This document shows, one piece after another, positions 12,261 to 23,900 of a DNA stretch of 64,000 nucleotides. Source of the DNA: Stercorarius parasiticus. Taxonomy: Eukaryota > Chordata > Aves > Charadriiformes > Stercorariidae. Position 1 is the stretch's first letter; each line of letters starts with the position of its first letter. Position numbers and translations under genes: made by a program. A model generated the notes under the pieces. The model made no database searches, was not told where the DNA came from, and saw only the letters and a program-made list of their open reading frames with translations. Location: assembly GCA_013396915.1 (NCBI GenBank), contig VWZL01000268.1, forward strand, positions 124,001 through 188,000, given 5' to 3'.

Positions 12261-14859
12261 TTGCTTGTAAACTCTGTATATGTGTGCTGTATTTTTCACC
12301 ATTGGCAAAGTATCATAGTCCAGCACGTGCATCTGTGTCGATGAATTTGTACTTTGGTAGTACTGAGTTACCAAAGTCTGTTCATCCCTCTAAAAGCACA
12401 CTCAGTGCAGCCCCAAGTTATGTGTCTGCAGCATAAGGCACTGTTTCATTCTTAGGGGTTATTGAGACTGCTAGGAAATAACTGTAATATTTCAGGGAAC
12501 TTGAGTCTGCTGTTTTCTTCTGTGTATGGCTCCTGGGCTATCTCCCTTCCCATCAGGGAACACAAGATCTTTCTTGAGTCCTGGATGGTGGAGACTGCAG
12601 AAGCCAGGAATTACCTTCAGCACTGTACGGTTTTATTTGTATAAGGTCAGTTTGTCAGACTTGAAAGCTGTAGTTAAAATAACAAGCCCAAACATATTGC
12701 TGAGGAAAATCACACCATTTTTAGTTTGGTGTAGATGAGCTCTGTGCGAACATCTTTTCAGAGAGCAGTTTCTCAGTGACGCTATGCAGCAGAAGTGTTG
12801 GTTCCTTTTGTGGTACTAATTGAAAACAGGCCAAACGGATTGCTGCAATGTGGCAATTTACTTCTGGTTCTTCAAGTAGAAGGACAAGATATAAATAAAA
12901 ATATTACATGCACTTAAAATACTTAAGCTACCTTCCCAAATACTTCAGCTGGAAAGGATGTGAAACAAAAGCAGTTTCATCAGGCTGCCATGTACAGTTC
13001 TGTCTTAGCACTTAGTTTTGATACTCTGGCAATCTTTACTTCCATGGTACTGTTCAAAGATTTAGCTGCTTTTGCATCACAGCTTTTCTTGTATGAATTA
13101 TTTTCAGGTAATTTACAAGTCTTTAGTACGTTTTACAAATTCATGTTAGGAAAGCGCTCCCAAATGCTGCTGTGGAGAGTGCCCTGTGACGTATTTTTGT
13201 ATTATTTTGGAGGACTTGAGTTGTTGCTGTTCACAGCATGTTTGAGTCTCATTTTTCTAGCATGAAATTCTCACTCTGCTTTCTCAGAACAGTGAGCAGT
13301 ATTTCATCAGGTTTCTGGGCTGACTTCATGGACTTGTGAAGTCTTTGACTACAGAGCATTTCCCAAAATCCTGTGGCTTTATTAGAGAATCTCTGCAAGG
13401 GAGTGAAATATTAATTCCCAGAACTTTGAAATTGTTAGAATTATTTTCTCATTAGTCAGAAAAAACAGAGGTGTCCACAGGCCTTTTTCTTTATTTCTTT
13501 ATGTCTTTAATTGCGTACCATATGGCAAATGAAGTTTCCTGCAGATTAACTGTTCCGGTAGGGAGCATGAGGTGGGTTTGAGGGGTTTCTTTTAAGCTTC
13601 CTTTACATAAAAGGTTGGATAATAAACTATTTTGTTTCTACTGCTGCAGTAGGCTTTCACTCCTCAAAGCTTAATGAATTTTTTAGTTCTAAAGGATGAT
13701 GTTATTTCATTTCTGCAGGATAGCTATCTTATATTTAAGTCAGCTTAGATTTGCTGAGGTCTGTGCACCCATGGCTGAGAGTCAGGAGGGATCTGTTTTG
13801 CATATGTGTATGTCACAGTGATTTCACTGTCAGTAAACAGGCCCTTTAGCCTCCACAAGTGTGTTGTGAGGTTTGAGAAGATAAGTGGCTGCCAGCGTGT
13901 TGTTAAGTTATTAAAAACTCTCCAGTTCCCGGTGATACGCAGTGCTTAGCAGATTAAGTCCTTCAAGACCTTTGCCATGAGTTCTCAAACGTCTGAAATG
14001 GGAAGGCCACAGTAGGTGATAATTCTTGACACCTACTGATTGGCAGTGCTTTTAATTAAGGGTCCATGAAGGCCTGGAAAATGTGGATTTGATAAGTTCA
14101 CTTGCATTTTTTGCCTAAGGGACACAACTAAGACAAAACAGGAATTACAGATAAATCTTTTGTGGATAAACAAGCAATTTTCTTTGTAGTGCTCCCATGT
14201 ACCTTAACAGATTGGACACCAGATACTTATTGTAGTTTCTATTTCAATATTCTTCTCTTCTGATAGCAATACTTCGCAGTCCTAGAAGTCTCATACAGCC
14301 GGACTTCTGTGGGATGGGAAAGTGAGGCACCAGTGAGGCATCAAACAGGGCAGCTGATTATTAGCTGACATGTTTGACTGTGACTGGTATAATTCAACGT
14401 GATGTCTCAGGGATGGAAATGTTTTAGAAGGTTTTGAACCCTGTTGTTTTGAAGTAGAACTGTTTGTTTTCTGTAAGGATGTAGCCTTGTGAGAAATAAG
14501 GGGCAAAAGTTCCCTGCCTTATCTTCTCGGAAGTAATTGCCATGTCCAAGGTGAGGATACACCCACACATATGGCAAGCAGCGTTCCTTGAAGGCTTAGC
14601 AGAGTGTTAGGAACACAATGCACTAAGCAAATTCCCTTCTTTTGACTTAAGAAGAAAATTGTGTATTAAGAGGTTTCCCACCGTGCTGCAAAAAATGCCT
14701 TTCCATAGTACTGGTGCGCACCCACCCGAGCACTGAGGTACTCTCTCTACCTTTGCTGTCATGCAGATGCTCTGTATTCCCTTCGCCATCAGCATGGCTT
14801 GCACAAAATTGATTCCCTTTTCTCCATGATATAAAACCCAAAAATGAAGTGTTAAACCA

Positions 14860-15180
14860 GTGAGCTGCTTTGACTTGTTCCCTGTGCTGAATTCCTATCT
14901 CCTCCTGGTGTGACCTCGGTGGATTTAATTGGTGCTGCCACAAAGATGAATGCCTCCCCCTGCACGCGCTGACAGCCAGCAGTGCCTCTTCATTAGTTGT
15001 CAGCAGCACAGGACCTCAAGGGCATTGCTGATACCGCCGACTGAACTAATTGTACCTCTGGTATCTTCTGGAGGGAGCAGGCAGGCTGTTTAATCAAATG
15101 GGCACCAGCCTTACTGCGCATAGATATCTCCGTGTAATGACATATTGCACTAAAGCAGCTTTGAGTGCAGCTCGTTTCCT
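14860..15180. promoter_or_regulatory. Possible conserved non-coding element (TAAT-rich)
   Basis: This stretch looks denser in homeodomain-type cores than its surroundings, for example TTTAATTGG near 14925, CTTCATTAG near 14987, ACTAATTGT near 15045 and TTTAATCAAA near 15090. It lacks low-complexity sequence and recognisable transposon sequence. This is the kind of composition seen in vertebrate developmental enhancers. The assignment rests only on appearance; I have no alignment to another species, and short motifs of this kind occur often by chance. Confidence 0.18.
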
Positions 15181-18100
15181 ATTGAAGATACCCTGGACAC
15201 ATTGCCATCCTTATTTACAGAGTGATTTCTCAAAAATGTGTTTGGTAGAGAGCCACCTCTCTGCATGTGGACACATTGGTGTGCTCTGTCTCACTCTTGT
15301 CCTTCAAAGGAAGCTGTAACAACTCTAAACTGCCTTCTTTTAAGTGACCCTTGGAAATGCATGGAGTCAGCGAGCCAGAGAAATGAAGCCGGCTGAAGCT
15401 TTGCTGCTTGTTTCTCACAAGATTAATGGTGAGAGCTCAGTGGGAATGAACTCTTTTCCATCTCGAACAGCAGCTCTCGTGATGCACGAATATTTGACAT
15501 GCCCGTAATAGGTTTGCCTCTGTCACAGTCTTTAGAAAACCAAAACCCAAAACATCCCCAGTCCTACATCCCTGTGAAATGAGATGGCGAGTAACGCCAC
15601 CAAGCTGTTGTGCTGGCACCATAAAATCTGCTAGTTTTCAAGCACAGTTCCACATAGGTCAAAGCATGTAATATGCCTTTTAGCCATGTTTTTCATGCCT
15701 TTGTTGTCATGGCTACTGAACAACACTGGGGAAAGGCACCAAGTTCAAGATACCTGCTTTTTGTTCCAGTTCCAGCAGTGACTCCTTCCATGACACTGGA
15801 CCGAGTACTACCTCTCTGTGCCCTCCTGTCCACTTGTGTTTAATTGAGATGATGCCTGCATGCTTGTGAGAGGAACAAGCCTTGCAAATTAATGATGTTA
15901 GGGAAATGTAAATCTGAACTAGTGATAGCCAGCAAGACATTTTTATAACCTTTATATTGTGGGCTTGGAAGAGAGAGGCAAGACCAGGACCGTGACACAT
16001 ACTCGCGGAATGATATGAGTAGTTTTTCCTCCTCTCCTTCATATGGAAGATCCCCTCATGATATCACATCTGTTTAAAGATCAAGATTGGTGTGACTCAG
16101 TCTTGGGCTACCAAAGAACTACTAGAAAATGTCCTGTTTATCCTGCAAGGGGAGATGGGGCACCTTTTCCCATTCAGAAGATGTGGTCCCTTTTCTGGTA
16201 GAACTCCAGCACTTGTATCTGACATAGAATAGCCTGCAATAGCGGATTTAAACATCATTTCTTTAAATATAGAAATATTCATTCATAGATACCTTTTTTC
16301 AGCCTAAAATTAACCCAATAGAAATCATAGCAGTTTAGGCTGTCTGCTTTTAAAGCTGAAGGAATTAAATCTAGATGCAAGAACCACTTAAAAGAAAAGA
16401 CTAAAAAAGAGACCTTTCTAAATTTCTTCTCTAAGGTATGCAGCATGTGCAGAATAGACAAATTATCCTCACTCATACAGCTTGGATGTGTAACTTTGAA
16501 GTTAGTGAAACATGAGCCATCACAAATTTTCCTATATAAACCCTGCTATCTCGAATCCCTTCTATCTTTGTGAATGAGTGCAAATTATAGGTTAAAAGCA
16601 TGCATATTTATATTAGAAGAAGTAGTAATATTGCCTGCTTTCTGAATGCTGTTTCCTAGTTACGGTCTATTTTGAAGATGGGTGATGGATGAAGCGCTTC
16701 TGAAAACTCCTGAACACTTGTAGCTTTCATTTTCTTTCCTGTAGAGCAATTCCACTTACTTTTCAATCATCTGTTCTCAGGGGCATTAATTTAATGTGGC
16801 AGAAGACTGCACAGACTCTATAAAAATTTTGAATGAGTTCCGTTTCTTTGCCTGCCTTTGCCATTACGCAAGCGTGGTATATAAAGCTGAAGTTAAAAAA
16901 GTTATTTTTTACTTGTGTCTTTTAATTTAGAAGCAGACTGCTTTTATTGGCCCTGCTTAACACGTGGTGCACATCATGTCTGATGTGTGTTTGCTCTGTA
17001 AGATAAGTTAGCAACATCGTTCATTTGGACAATTTTCTCTGCGTGACGCACTTGTGTCACTCTGGAGGTCATCCGTTACATACAAGAGTTTGGAATATAA
17101 TGGCGATGGCATCTTTAAAAACTTAGGTGGCATAAAAGCAAACTTAGAGGTTGAGTTTGTGGTGAACATCTTCCACCATCAGCGTATGTGTACACAAGAT
17201 TTGCTCTTAGTGAGGATGTGGCTCATGTCATGAAAATTACATTTGGGGACATGGTTTATTCCCACCCTATTAAATGCCACCAGTTGTTATCACAGCAATG
17301 ATGAGGGTTTTTTTTTCTCTGCCTCAGCACTGCAGCTGGTACTGGTGCTTGACAATCAATATTGATGTTGGCAAATGGCTTAGGGTAGTGCCAGACATGC
17401 AGAGATAGTTTCCACAAAGCCAGGTGGTCCATGGGAAGTGAGCAAGGTAACTGGAATGAGAGCTTGTTGCTCTCACAATTTTTGATAGTGATTTGGGGAC
17501 CAAATCGAGGAGAGGGGAGCAATGTTGCCTTTTTCCATTGTTCTGTTAAGGTGTGAGGAATTTCCTCATCTCTGATAGTGCAGACTCTGTGCGGATGGAG
17601 ATAAATCACACCCCAACTGTAATGGCTTGAATCAGTTGTGAAGCTACAGTAAGTCTTCAGCAATGTCTGTTACGTCCATTAACTATATGCCACGAACACA
17701 CCATTTTGTTTGCTAATAAAAAATCATGTGTGTTGATACTTTTGGCATTTTTTGGTGTATAAATACAAACTTTGTCTCAAAAGAAACAAAATGCCTTTTT
17801 TCTTTCTAACTACAATAGCAGTCTGAGCGGCAACTTTGACGTCTCTTAGCTTAATTTTTTTAGCTTCATATATGTCCCTCTAGTGGCAACATCAAAAACT
17901 CCAGTGAAGTAGTAGATATACTTCTGTGTTGGATACCCTGTTCAGGGCTTCAGTTTTTGGCTTGTTTCATGTCGGCAGTATCCTTGGCATATCATGAAGC
18001 ACAGCTTGAAGCTTATATTCCCAAACAAATTCTGGGAAGTGGGTAGACATTACTGGGAAAAATCAGAGGCAGTGGTAACTCAAGCTTTTTGAGAAAAGAT

Positions 18101-18440
18101 TTTCCTAAATGTCCATACTGCTGACATTATTTTTTTTGAATTATGATAATGATTACTTTGCTGTCTTCCTCTGCTCACAGAATTGAGGATCCATCAGCTT
18201 TAGTCAATGTGCAAAGTTGTATGATGAGATGATAATGTTTTTATTACAATTGCCTGTGTGCACTTTCTATATATCGGTTGTTAAAAGATCATCTGTACTT
18301 GATTGCAGTAAGTAATGAGAATAGCATTGTAGGAAGAAGTGAGACAGAAATGTTATGGAGGGATGCTCCGAAGTACAGGCATTCGAGGTACCGTTTTCCG
18401 CTCTGCTGTGCTGTAGTACAGATGCCTGCTGGTCTTCTGC

Positions 18441-18458
18441 AATAATAATAATAATAAT
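18441..18458. repeat. (AAT)6 microsatellite
   Basis: Six perfect AAT units in a row. The length is short for a polymorphic marker but long enough to vary by slippage. On the - strand it creates a run of six isoleucine codons inside a 170-codon chance open frame, which should not be read as a protein. Confidence 0.95.
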
Positions 18459-18574
18459 GAAATTCCCATGCTTCTTGTGATTTTTAGCAAGAACCTCTGC
18501 AGATGTGAAAAGTAAATCAATTGAAGTGCATATACCTCTTGTCAAGTAGCTGGTGGCATCCCACTTAGAATGGC

Positions 18575-18685
18575 AGGAAAGAGAGAGAATAGGTGATTTG
18601 CCTGAAGCTGTCTGAAAAGCCAGTGGCTGAGTTTGAAGACAGATCTCACCTCCTTGGTGCACCAAAGAGCTCGTGCCCCCGATGT
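18575..18685 (-). mobile_element. Possible ancient MIR/L2-type SINE relic
   Basis: The + strand has GGTGATTTGCCTGAAG, then GCCAGTGGCTGAGTTTGAAG and ACAGATCT. By eye this follows the order of the reverse complement of the MIR core: an AAGTAACTTGCCCAAGG-like block, an AGTGGCAGAGCTGGGATT-like block, then a CCAGGTCT-like block. Birds do keep a few old MIR/CORE-SINE and L2 copies. The identity is low, and I compared it with a consensus held in memory, so this is a suggestion only. It could equally be a coincidental match. Confidence 0.33.
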
Positions 18686-19730
18686 GGGAGGCAAAATTAC
18701 ACAGGCAGTGAGCTTGTGAAGCCCTTTTATCTCTGTGGGAAATGCAGGCTCTGTTTGGATTAAAGGATGGTTTAGACAAACATCCTCAAAATATGGTACT
18801 TCCTAGTGCCTACGTCATCTGAATAGAAACTGGATTGTTTTCCTAACGTTTACAGATTTTAAGGCATATATGCTTCATGTTTTCTCATGTGCTTGGGTGT
18901 TGCCACCTGACCTAATCCTCCGCCCTGTGGCTGTGGCAGCAAGAGGCTCACAAGTCCTTTGCAGACTCTTTCCTCTTCCCCCTTTTCCATTACTGGTGCA
19001 AGGGGAACACTGATCCTTATTTAAAATAAAGTGTCATCTTGCTGCTTTTTCAGCCTTGTATTAGAGGAGTGGGACAAAAATTTTTAAGCCCATGGTGAGT
19101 GCAAGATCTCGCTTGTCTTTGTTTCTTCAGCACAGGTGTCAAATTTAAGGCTGAAAAGCAGCATTTCTACCTCATATTTGCCAGTTTTCACAGTTATATC
19201 ATGTAACAGTACATGATGCTGATCTGTTATTGAGCATGGTAAAAGCTGGGTTAGCCTGACTCCTTCCCTTTGGCAGGAAAGGAAAACCTTTCTGTGGGAC
19301 GTGAATGTCTTTGCCCAGGGTGACATTGTCTCATCTGTCCTCATGGAGTCGTAGCTTGTACTGCTACCTCTGGAGATGGAAATCTCTGCTAATTAAATTG
19401 TATGTCTTTTATAAAGCTAATGGGCATAACTGGTTGTGAAATCTTGATCTTCTGTGCTAAATTTCAGATCCCCATTATATTCATAACTTCAGTGAGTGGT
19501 TAGCTTTTATTTTCTGGAAGAAATAACAAGGAGAACATATGATTGATGTATGTTTGTGAAGAGATACCTTCAAACTACAAGTGCAAGGTTGACTGTCGGG
19601 TCTTAATGAAGCTGGTCTACAATTTAGGTGATGATTAATGAAGGAATAATGTCAAGGAGCAGTGCTTGATGGTATTACGTTGACTGCTGCTGCAGACCAA
19701 ACAGTCTCTTCTGTGGGAGGAGGACTGCTG
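18686..19730. other. Unique non-coding DNA, nothing recognised
   Basis: Neither strand shows an exon, RNA gene or repeat that I can name. The open frames are short. The segment leads into the GC-richer block that follows. Confidence 0.5.
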
Positions 19731-20105
19731 CTCTGGGTTGAAACGAGCTGTACCCGGCAGCTAGTGTTCCCGCTCCCGGGTGTGTGTTACAGGCGACGCA
19801 TGTCTGGGGGCAGCCTGCCCTTTTCATCCCGGCGCTGGCTGTCAGCAGCCAACGCCAGCAGGAGGATCCGCTCTGCAAAGGGCTTCTTTCAGGGCGATTA
19901 CAGAAAATGTGACAGTCTCCTCAGCCAGCCTGCCGCATGCCAACGTGGAGGAGGGAGAAGGAAAACACCCAGGGAAGAGGGATCTTTGTGACTTGCCAGC
20001 TGCAGCGCCCCAGCTACAGGGTCTGGGAGGAAGATGCCATCTGCTACCATTTGGCATGACTCGACTGTGAGAGCACAGAGTGCATTATTGTCCTCGCCTT
20101 TGGCG

Positions 20106-20119
20106 GAACGAGGTGGCAG
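20106..20119 (+). promoter_or_regulatory. CTCF-type core motif
   Basis: The sequence GAACGAGGTGGCAG agrees with the vertebrate CTCF core CCASYAGRKGGCRS at the most constrained part (AGGTGGCAG, followed by C). The mismatches fall in the first, more tolerant positions. It lies in the CpG-enriched block next to an LTR-like element. One 14-bp match in 64 kb is not rare by chance, so occupancy is an inference. Confidence 0.4.
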
Positions 20120-20154
20120 CATGCCCACTGGGCTGCTGTCTTCGGCAAGAGATA

Positions 20155-20209
20155 AGAGTGGGAGGGACATGGTGGTAAAATGGGAACCGCGTATGTCACG
20201 TCCCACTCT
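20155..20209. repeat. Imperfect inverted repeat (hairpin)
   Basis: The left arm AGAGTGGGAGGGACAT (20155-20170) is the near-perfect reverse complement of ATGTCACGTCCCACTCT (20193-20209), with one unpaired base and one mismatch. The loop is 22 nt. The function is unknown. Its position at the edge of the LTR-like block could mean it belongs to that element. Confidence 0.7.
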
Positions 20210-20437
20210 CAGGAAAGAGGGGCGGTAGGTGACTTCAGGTTTGTAAACAGCGCAGACTAAGGTGAGATAAATCTCAAGGTCCGTATACAAACGTATTAGT
20301 TTCCCAAAATGATTAGTATAGGTCTTAACAAGTCCACGATAATTGGTTAGGTATATAACAAATTACGGCAAATGGTGAGGTATGCATTGTGCTACTTAAC
20401 AACAGGGCTACAACTTATGGCAAGTGGTACTTAAGGT

Positions 20438-20476
20438 TGTTACTTAACAACTCTAACTGTTACTTAACAACTCTAA
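20438..20476. repeat. Tandem duplication, 19-bp unit at 20-bp period
   Basis: The unit TGTTACTTAACAACTCTAA occurs at 20438-20456 and again, identical, at 20458-20476. A shorter relative (GCTACTTAACAAC) lies about 45 bp upstream, near 20393. It is part of the LTR-like block; repeats like this are common in U3 or U5 regions but do not prove one. Confidence 0.9.
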
Positions 20477-20545
20477 GAGAAAAGAGAAACAGAGGGACAG
20501 AGAAAGGAAAAGACAGAGATAAAGAGATCAACGGTCCCGGTTCCA

Positions 20546-20657
20546 GCATCTTTTTCAGGGAATCTTCGCGGGCATGATCTTCTTTCTTGGAAAAAGTCTT
20601 CCTGGGTATGGTCTTCTTTTTTGGGAAAAATCTTCCCAGGCACAGTCTTCTTCTTTG
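20546..20657. repeat. 34-bp tandem minisatellite, about 3.3 units
   Basis: Two full 34-bp units (20572-20605 and 20606-20639) share the pattern GCATG-TCTTCTTT-TTGGGAAAAA-TCTTCC-GG. They are flanked by a partial upstream unit (20546-20571) and a partial downstream unit (20640-20657). The units differ at several positions, so the array is not recent. It alternates CT-rich and GA-rich halves. Confidence 0.85.
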
Positions 20658-20945
20658 TTCTCTAGGGGCACTTACTTTCTCCTTTTATGTTTGCTGAATA
20701 AGCACAGTCCACCCCCTTTGGCAAGGACAGCCTCATCTCAGATTTCCCCCTTCTCCCAGGTGAGGTGTAGCGTGATTTGGGTGGAGAGACGAGTGCCATA
20801 GTCATACATGTTTAGCATGATCTTTGTAATCTTTATTAGCATATGCAGGGGTGTGCGCTTTCATATGCATTTAATGGATAATGAAGCAAAGGTCACTTAT
20901 CAGACACAATGGCTTTGAGAACAGAGAACTAGCAAGCTCGCCACA

Positions 20946-23900
20946 TGAGTGGCAGAACTATCTTGTCTTCACAAGACAGTCCTCCCACTGCTTTTCTGGT
21001 GCCTGAAGTGTTAGCCTTATCAGTTCTTTGAACACCAGGCCTGCATTATTTATCTCTTTGTGAGTGTTTGAGGCCTTCCGTTGAAGGCTTGGAGGGTCTT
21101 CTGCCCCTCGTCAGGGAATTTACAGGCCATCTCTTACAGCATCTGTGCCTCGCATGCTGCAGTGGTGCGAGTGCTGGGGGAGAGGGACGGGGGTCCCTTG
21201 GACACTGTTTGCCTCTCTGCTCCTGCCACAAAAGGACACGCTTCAGCAAGTGGGTCCTGCTTTGCCCATGGGGCCAGCAAGGGGCCCCCAAACTGTGGTG
21301 GAATAAAGCGCCTGTCAAGGACAATAACACCATTAAAGCTCTTAGTAATGTTAGAGGAGTAGTAACAGGAGGTTTACACAGGCTGATGAGAGAATGAGCT
21401 GGCTCAGTGGAGACCTTGCTGAACTTGGATAAACATCCCCAAACAAGATTAACTACACCAGGGGCTGGTTTCCTTCAGAAGGACAGGGTGTCTGCAGCTT
21501 CATGCCTTTCAGTTTGTGTTGTGGCTTACTGCCGTGTCTAAGTGTGGACCTCATTTTCTAGGGACAGAGAAGAAGAGAGCAGGGGCTTAAGGAAAAACTT
21601 CAGATAAACTGCCTAAACCACCAGGTATATCTTTGCTCAGAGAAAAAAATACTAACATTTCAGCTATGAGAATAAAATGATGCAGAGGTGGGAGAGGGTA
21701 CTTTTAGCAGCAGGCAAGCCAAACAGTAAAATCAAGGTGTAAGAGAGAATAATGGCTGGAGCTAAGGAGAATGAATAATGGAATTAAACAGTAGGCTACG
21801 AAAAGGGGGAACATGAAATAATTTGGGCCATACCCTTGTTATTTCCTTATCAATGGAAAGTCAAGTGAAGCTATGATAAAGGCAAAAGGGTAGTCACAGT
21901 ATAAAAGTCGTTCGTGCAAGGCAGGCATGCATGTGCGTGCTCTCTTTCCGTTTGCAGTATTGCAGAGGAGCACTTCCGAAATGCTGAAAGAGAATCCAGG
22001 CAGGCAGAACAGCCTGCAGATTGTTACAGGCCTGTGATGGATAAAAGCACATTTAGCTTCCATCTGTTCCATTTTGGACAATGCTGATAAAAGGGTCATA
22101 GCTTTGGCAGTGATGGATATTTGAAACCATTGCCATTTTTAGCTGTTCCAGAATTTTTCCCATTCTGTTTCTTGGACATCTATTTTTCTGCTTGATAGGT
22201 ATTGCCAGATACACTGCAGGTGGTGATTAGCGACAAGTGTTAGATACTAAGTGGGGCTCTCCTTGCTGTCTCTCCCTCTTCCACTGCTGCGCTTGGTACA
22301 GAAATGATGGGGCATGGGAATAGTTAGGGATACGTTTTGGCACATTCAAGATAACTGCAATTTTGCTTTCCTGGAATTATATGCATAATTACCTTGTAGT
22401 TGATGTTTATGAAATATTATTACAGCATGACTGTAGCTTGAAAGTAATAAAGAGCCTAGATGTTCAACTATAGTGCAATACCAGAAATGGATTACTTGCC
22501 ACATATAGTATTTTCTGTGATTTCTGAAATTTAAACATTTATTTTAACTTTTTATATATGTATTTTTTACATCTATGCTGTCTCATGATTTTAAAAAAAG
22601 GCATTGAGGTGCGTCTTACATGATTCTGCCTTGATTAAAATTAAAAATGTATTGTGAATACGTAAAATGGTGCAGCACACAATTACAGTACTCAGTAGTT
22701 CTTCCCAGAAAGTGGCAAGAGATCAGCAACATGGGCACATAGTAGAGCCCTGGATGCTGCTTTAGAAAGTTGTCATTATGGCAGGAGCTGGGCCCATGGA
22801 CAAACGTATCTTCCCTCCAGAGGTTTGTTCTTTCTCTGTACATCTAGAGGCAATCTGTATGGATCGAAGAGCAGAATTTTGCCACAAATGATTGCAAATC
22901 CATTTATTGTGGTTCCATATTATTCCTGATACCTAACCAGCCTTTATTTCAAATGCTGTAATTGCTGTTTGACTCCAAATGCGTACTTGAGCTTGTCATT
23001 TAAAAGCCTTGTCAAAGGGAAGTTAGACTTAAGTGCACTAAAACCCATCTAAAGAATCCCCCAAGGCTTTTTACATGTCAGTCTTTTTAAAGCCATATAG
23101 ATTTGTGGAGAAGTGGGCTCTCTTAAAGAAGGTGCTGTAATAGGTGTAACATGTTTATGTTGATTTATTGTGTTTTTAATACAACTTTGTCCACACATGC
23201 ATATGATGGGAGAAGGAAAATATGAAAGTCATTTTCCACTTGAAAGTGCTTTTAATGTCTTGGGACTCCTACGTACCTCAGTGATAAAACCACAATTCAG
23301 TTATGTTTGGCAGAGAGTGTCAACACCAGAGCTGGGATAACTGAGATTTACGTTCTCAGAGTATCATTAAGTACTGTTGGATCTGCAGCTGGTTTTTTTA
23401 ATGCATCAGCTCTCTTTTATTTCCTTTTCTGTTTTAACAACATCAACTACCTATCAACATATTATTTAAAATAGATAGAGAATACTCCTCTGGAAATGCC
23501 CTGAAAATGCAGTCACCTTCCTAAGTTACCTCACACCAACAAAGGCTGGGGAAGACATTTAATAAGGCTTTTATTCCATAGTAATTGAATGTCTGACTGA
23601 TGACACTGTAACTCAACAGATTAAATTGCTGTGTGGAAAGATACAATCTGTCATGCAAAGATGCACATTAGTAATTACTGGCGCTGGATGGCACGTGTGG
23701 CACTCCCTCAAACCGTGTTAGCCCTAGGTTGAGTCCAGCCTCTGAAATAGAGGCAGTTAATGCATAATGTTTTTCCTGAGGTGTTTTGTGCTTCTTAGTC
23801 TATAAGTGAAATTGAGACAAGTGTAATGCTACTGAGTGATGTGAATTTGCACTTTAAACTGTCATCTAAATTGGTCACCATCCCTATTCCTTGATGTTTT

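Larger units (their letters stand above)
12261..18574. other. Unique non-coding DNA, no gene recognised
   Basis: No recognisable coding exon or transposon. A 101-codon frame at 12960-13265 (+) is rich in hydrophobic residues but has no family motif and is probably chance. A 135-codon frame at 17256-17663 (-) is equally unsupported. A hairpin with perfect 9-bp arms and an 11-nt loop lies at 14010-14038 (CAGTAGGTG / CACCTACTG). A TAAT-rich stretch at 14860-15180 is listed separately. Pyrimidine-rich and AT-rich patches are scattered through the rest without clear meaning. Confidence 0.5.
19731..20225. promoter_or_regulatory. GC/CpG-enriched block of unknown function
   Basis: By eye count there are about two dozen CpG dinucleotides in this roughly 500-bp segment, while the flanking DNA is almost CpG-free. 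Clusters occur around 19740-19815, 19830-19925 and 20085-20225. It contains a CTCF-like core (20106-20119) and a long imperfect hairpin (20155-20209). Overlapping open frames of 64-130 codons on both strands follow from the GC content and match nothing I know. It may be a weak CpG island, an insulator, or the GC-rich end of the adjoining LTR-like element. The sequence alone does not decide. Confidence 0.35.
20230..20945. mobile_element. LTR-like block, possible old retroviral solo LTR
   Basis: Several features suggest a long terminal repeat: a purine-rich GAGAAACAGAGGGACAGAG tract, two internal tandem repeat arrays (20438-20476 and 20546-20657), TATA-like sites and polyadenylation-type signals. 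A TATATAA site lies at 20351-20357 on the + strand, and an AATAAA lies on the - strand at 20837-20832. I could not find matching TG...CA ends with a target-site duplication, so the boundaries are rough and the orientation is unresolved: the order of signals does not fit cleanly on either strand. I see no primer-binding site and no gag, pol or env fragments nearby. The alternative is an unrelated repeat-rich segment. Confidence 0.33.

Noticed and set aside
12960..13265. 101-codon hydrophobic frame (+) that could look like a membrane protein
   Set aside because: Hydrophobic residues come from T-rich codons; no conserved motif or coding context.
17872..17889. CCCTCTAGTGGCAAC as a CTCF site
   Set aside because: It is one base short within the core (AG-TGGC in place of AGRKGGC), so it does not fit the consensus.
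18267..18779. 170-codon open frame (-)
   Set aside because: Includes a six-isoleucine run that is only the (AAT)6 microsatellite, and no family motif is present; length is within chance expectation.
23290..23360. Second MIR-like fragment (AGAGCTGGGATAACTGAG)
   Set aside because: Only one block resembles the MIR core; too short to support.
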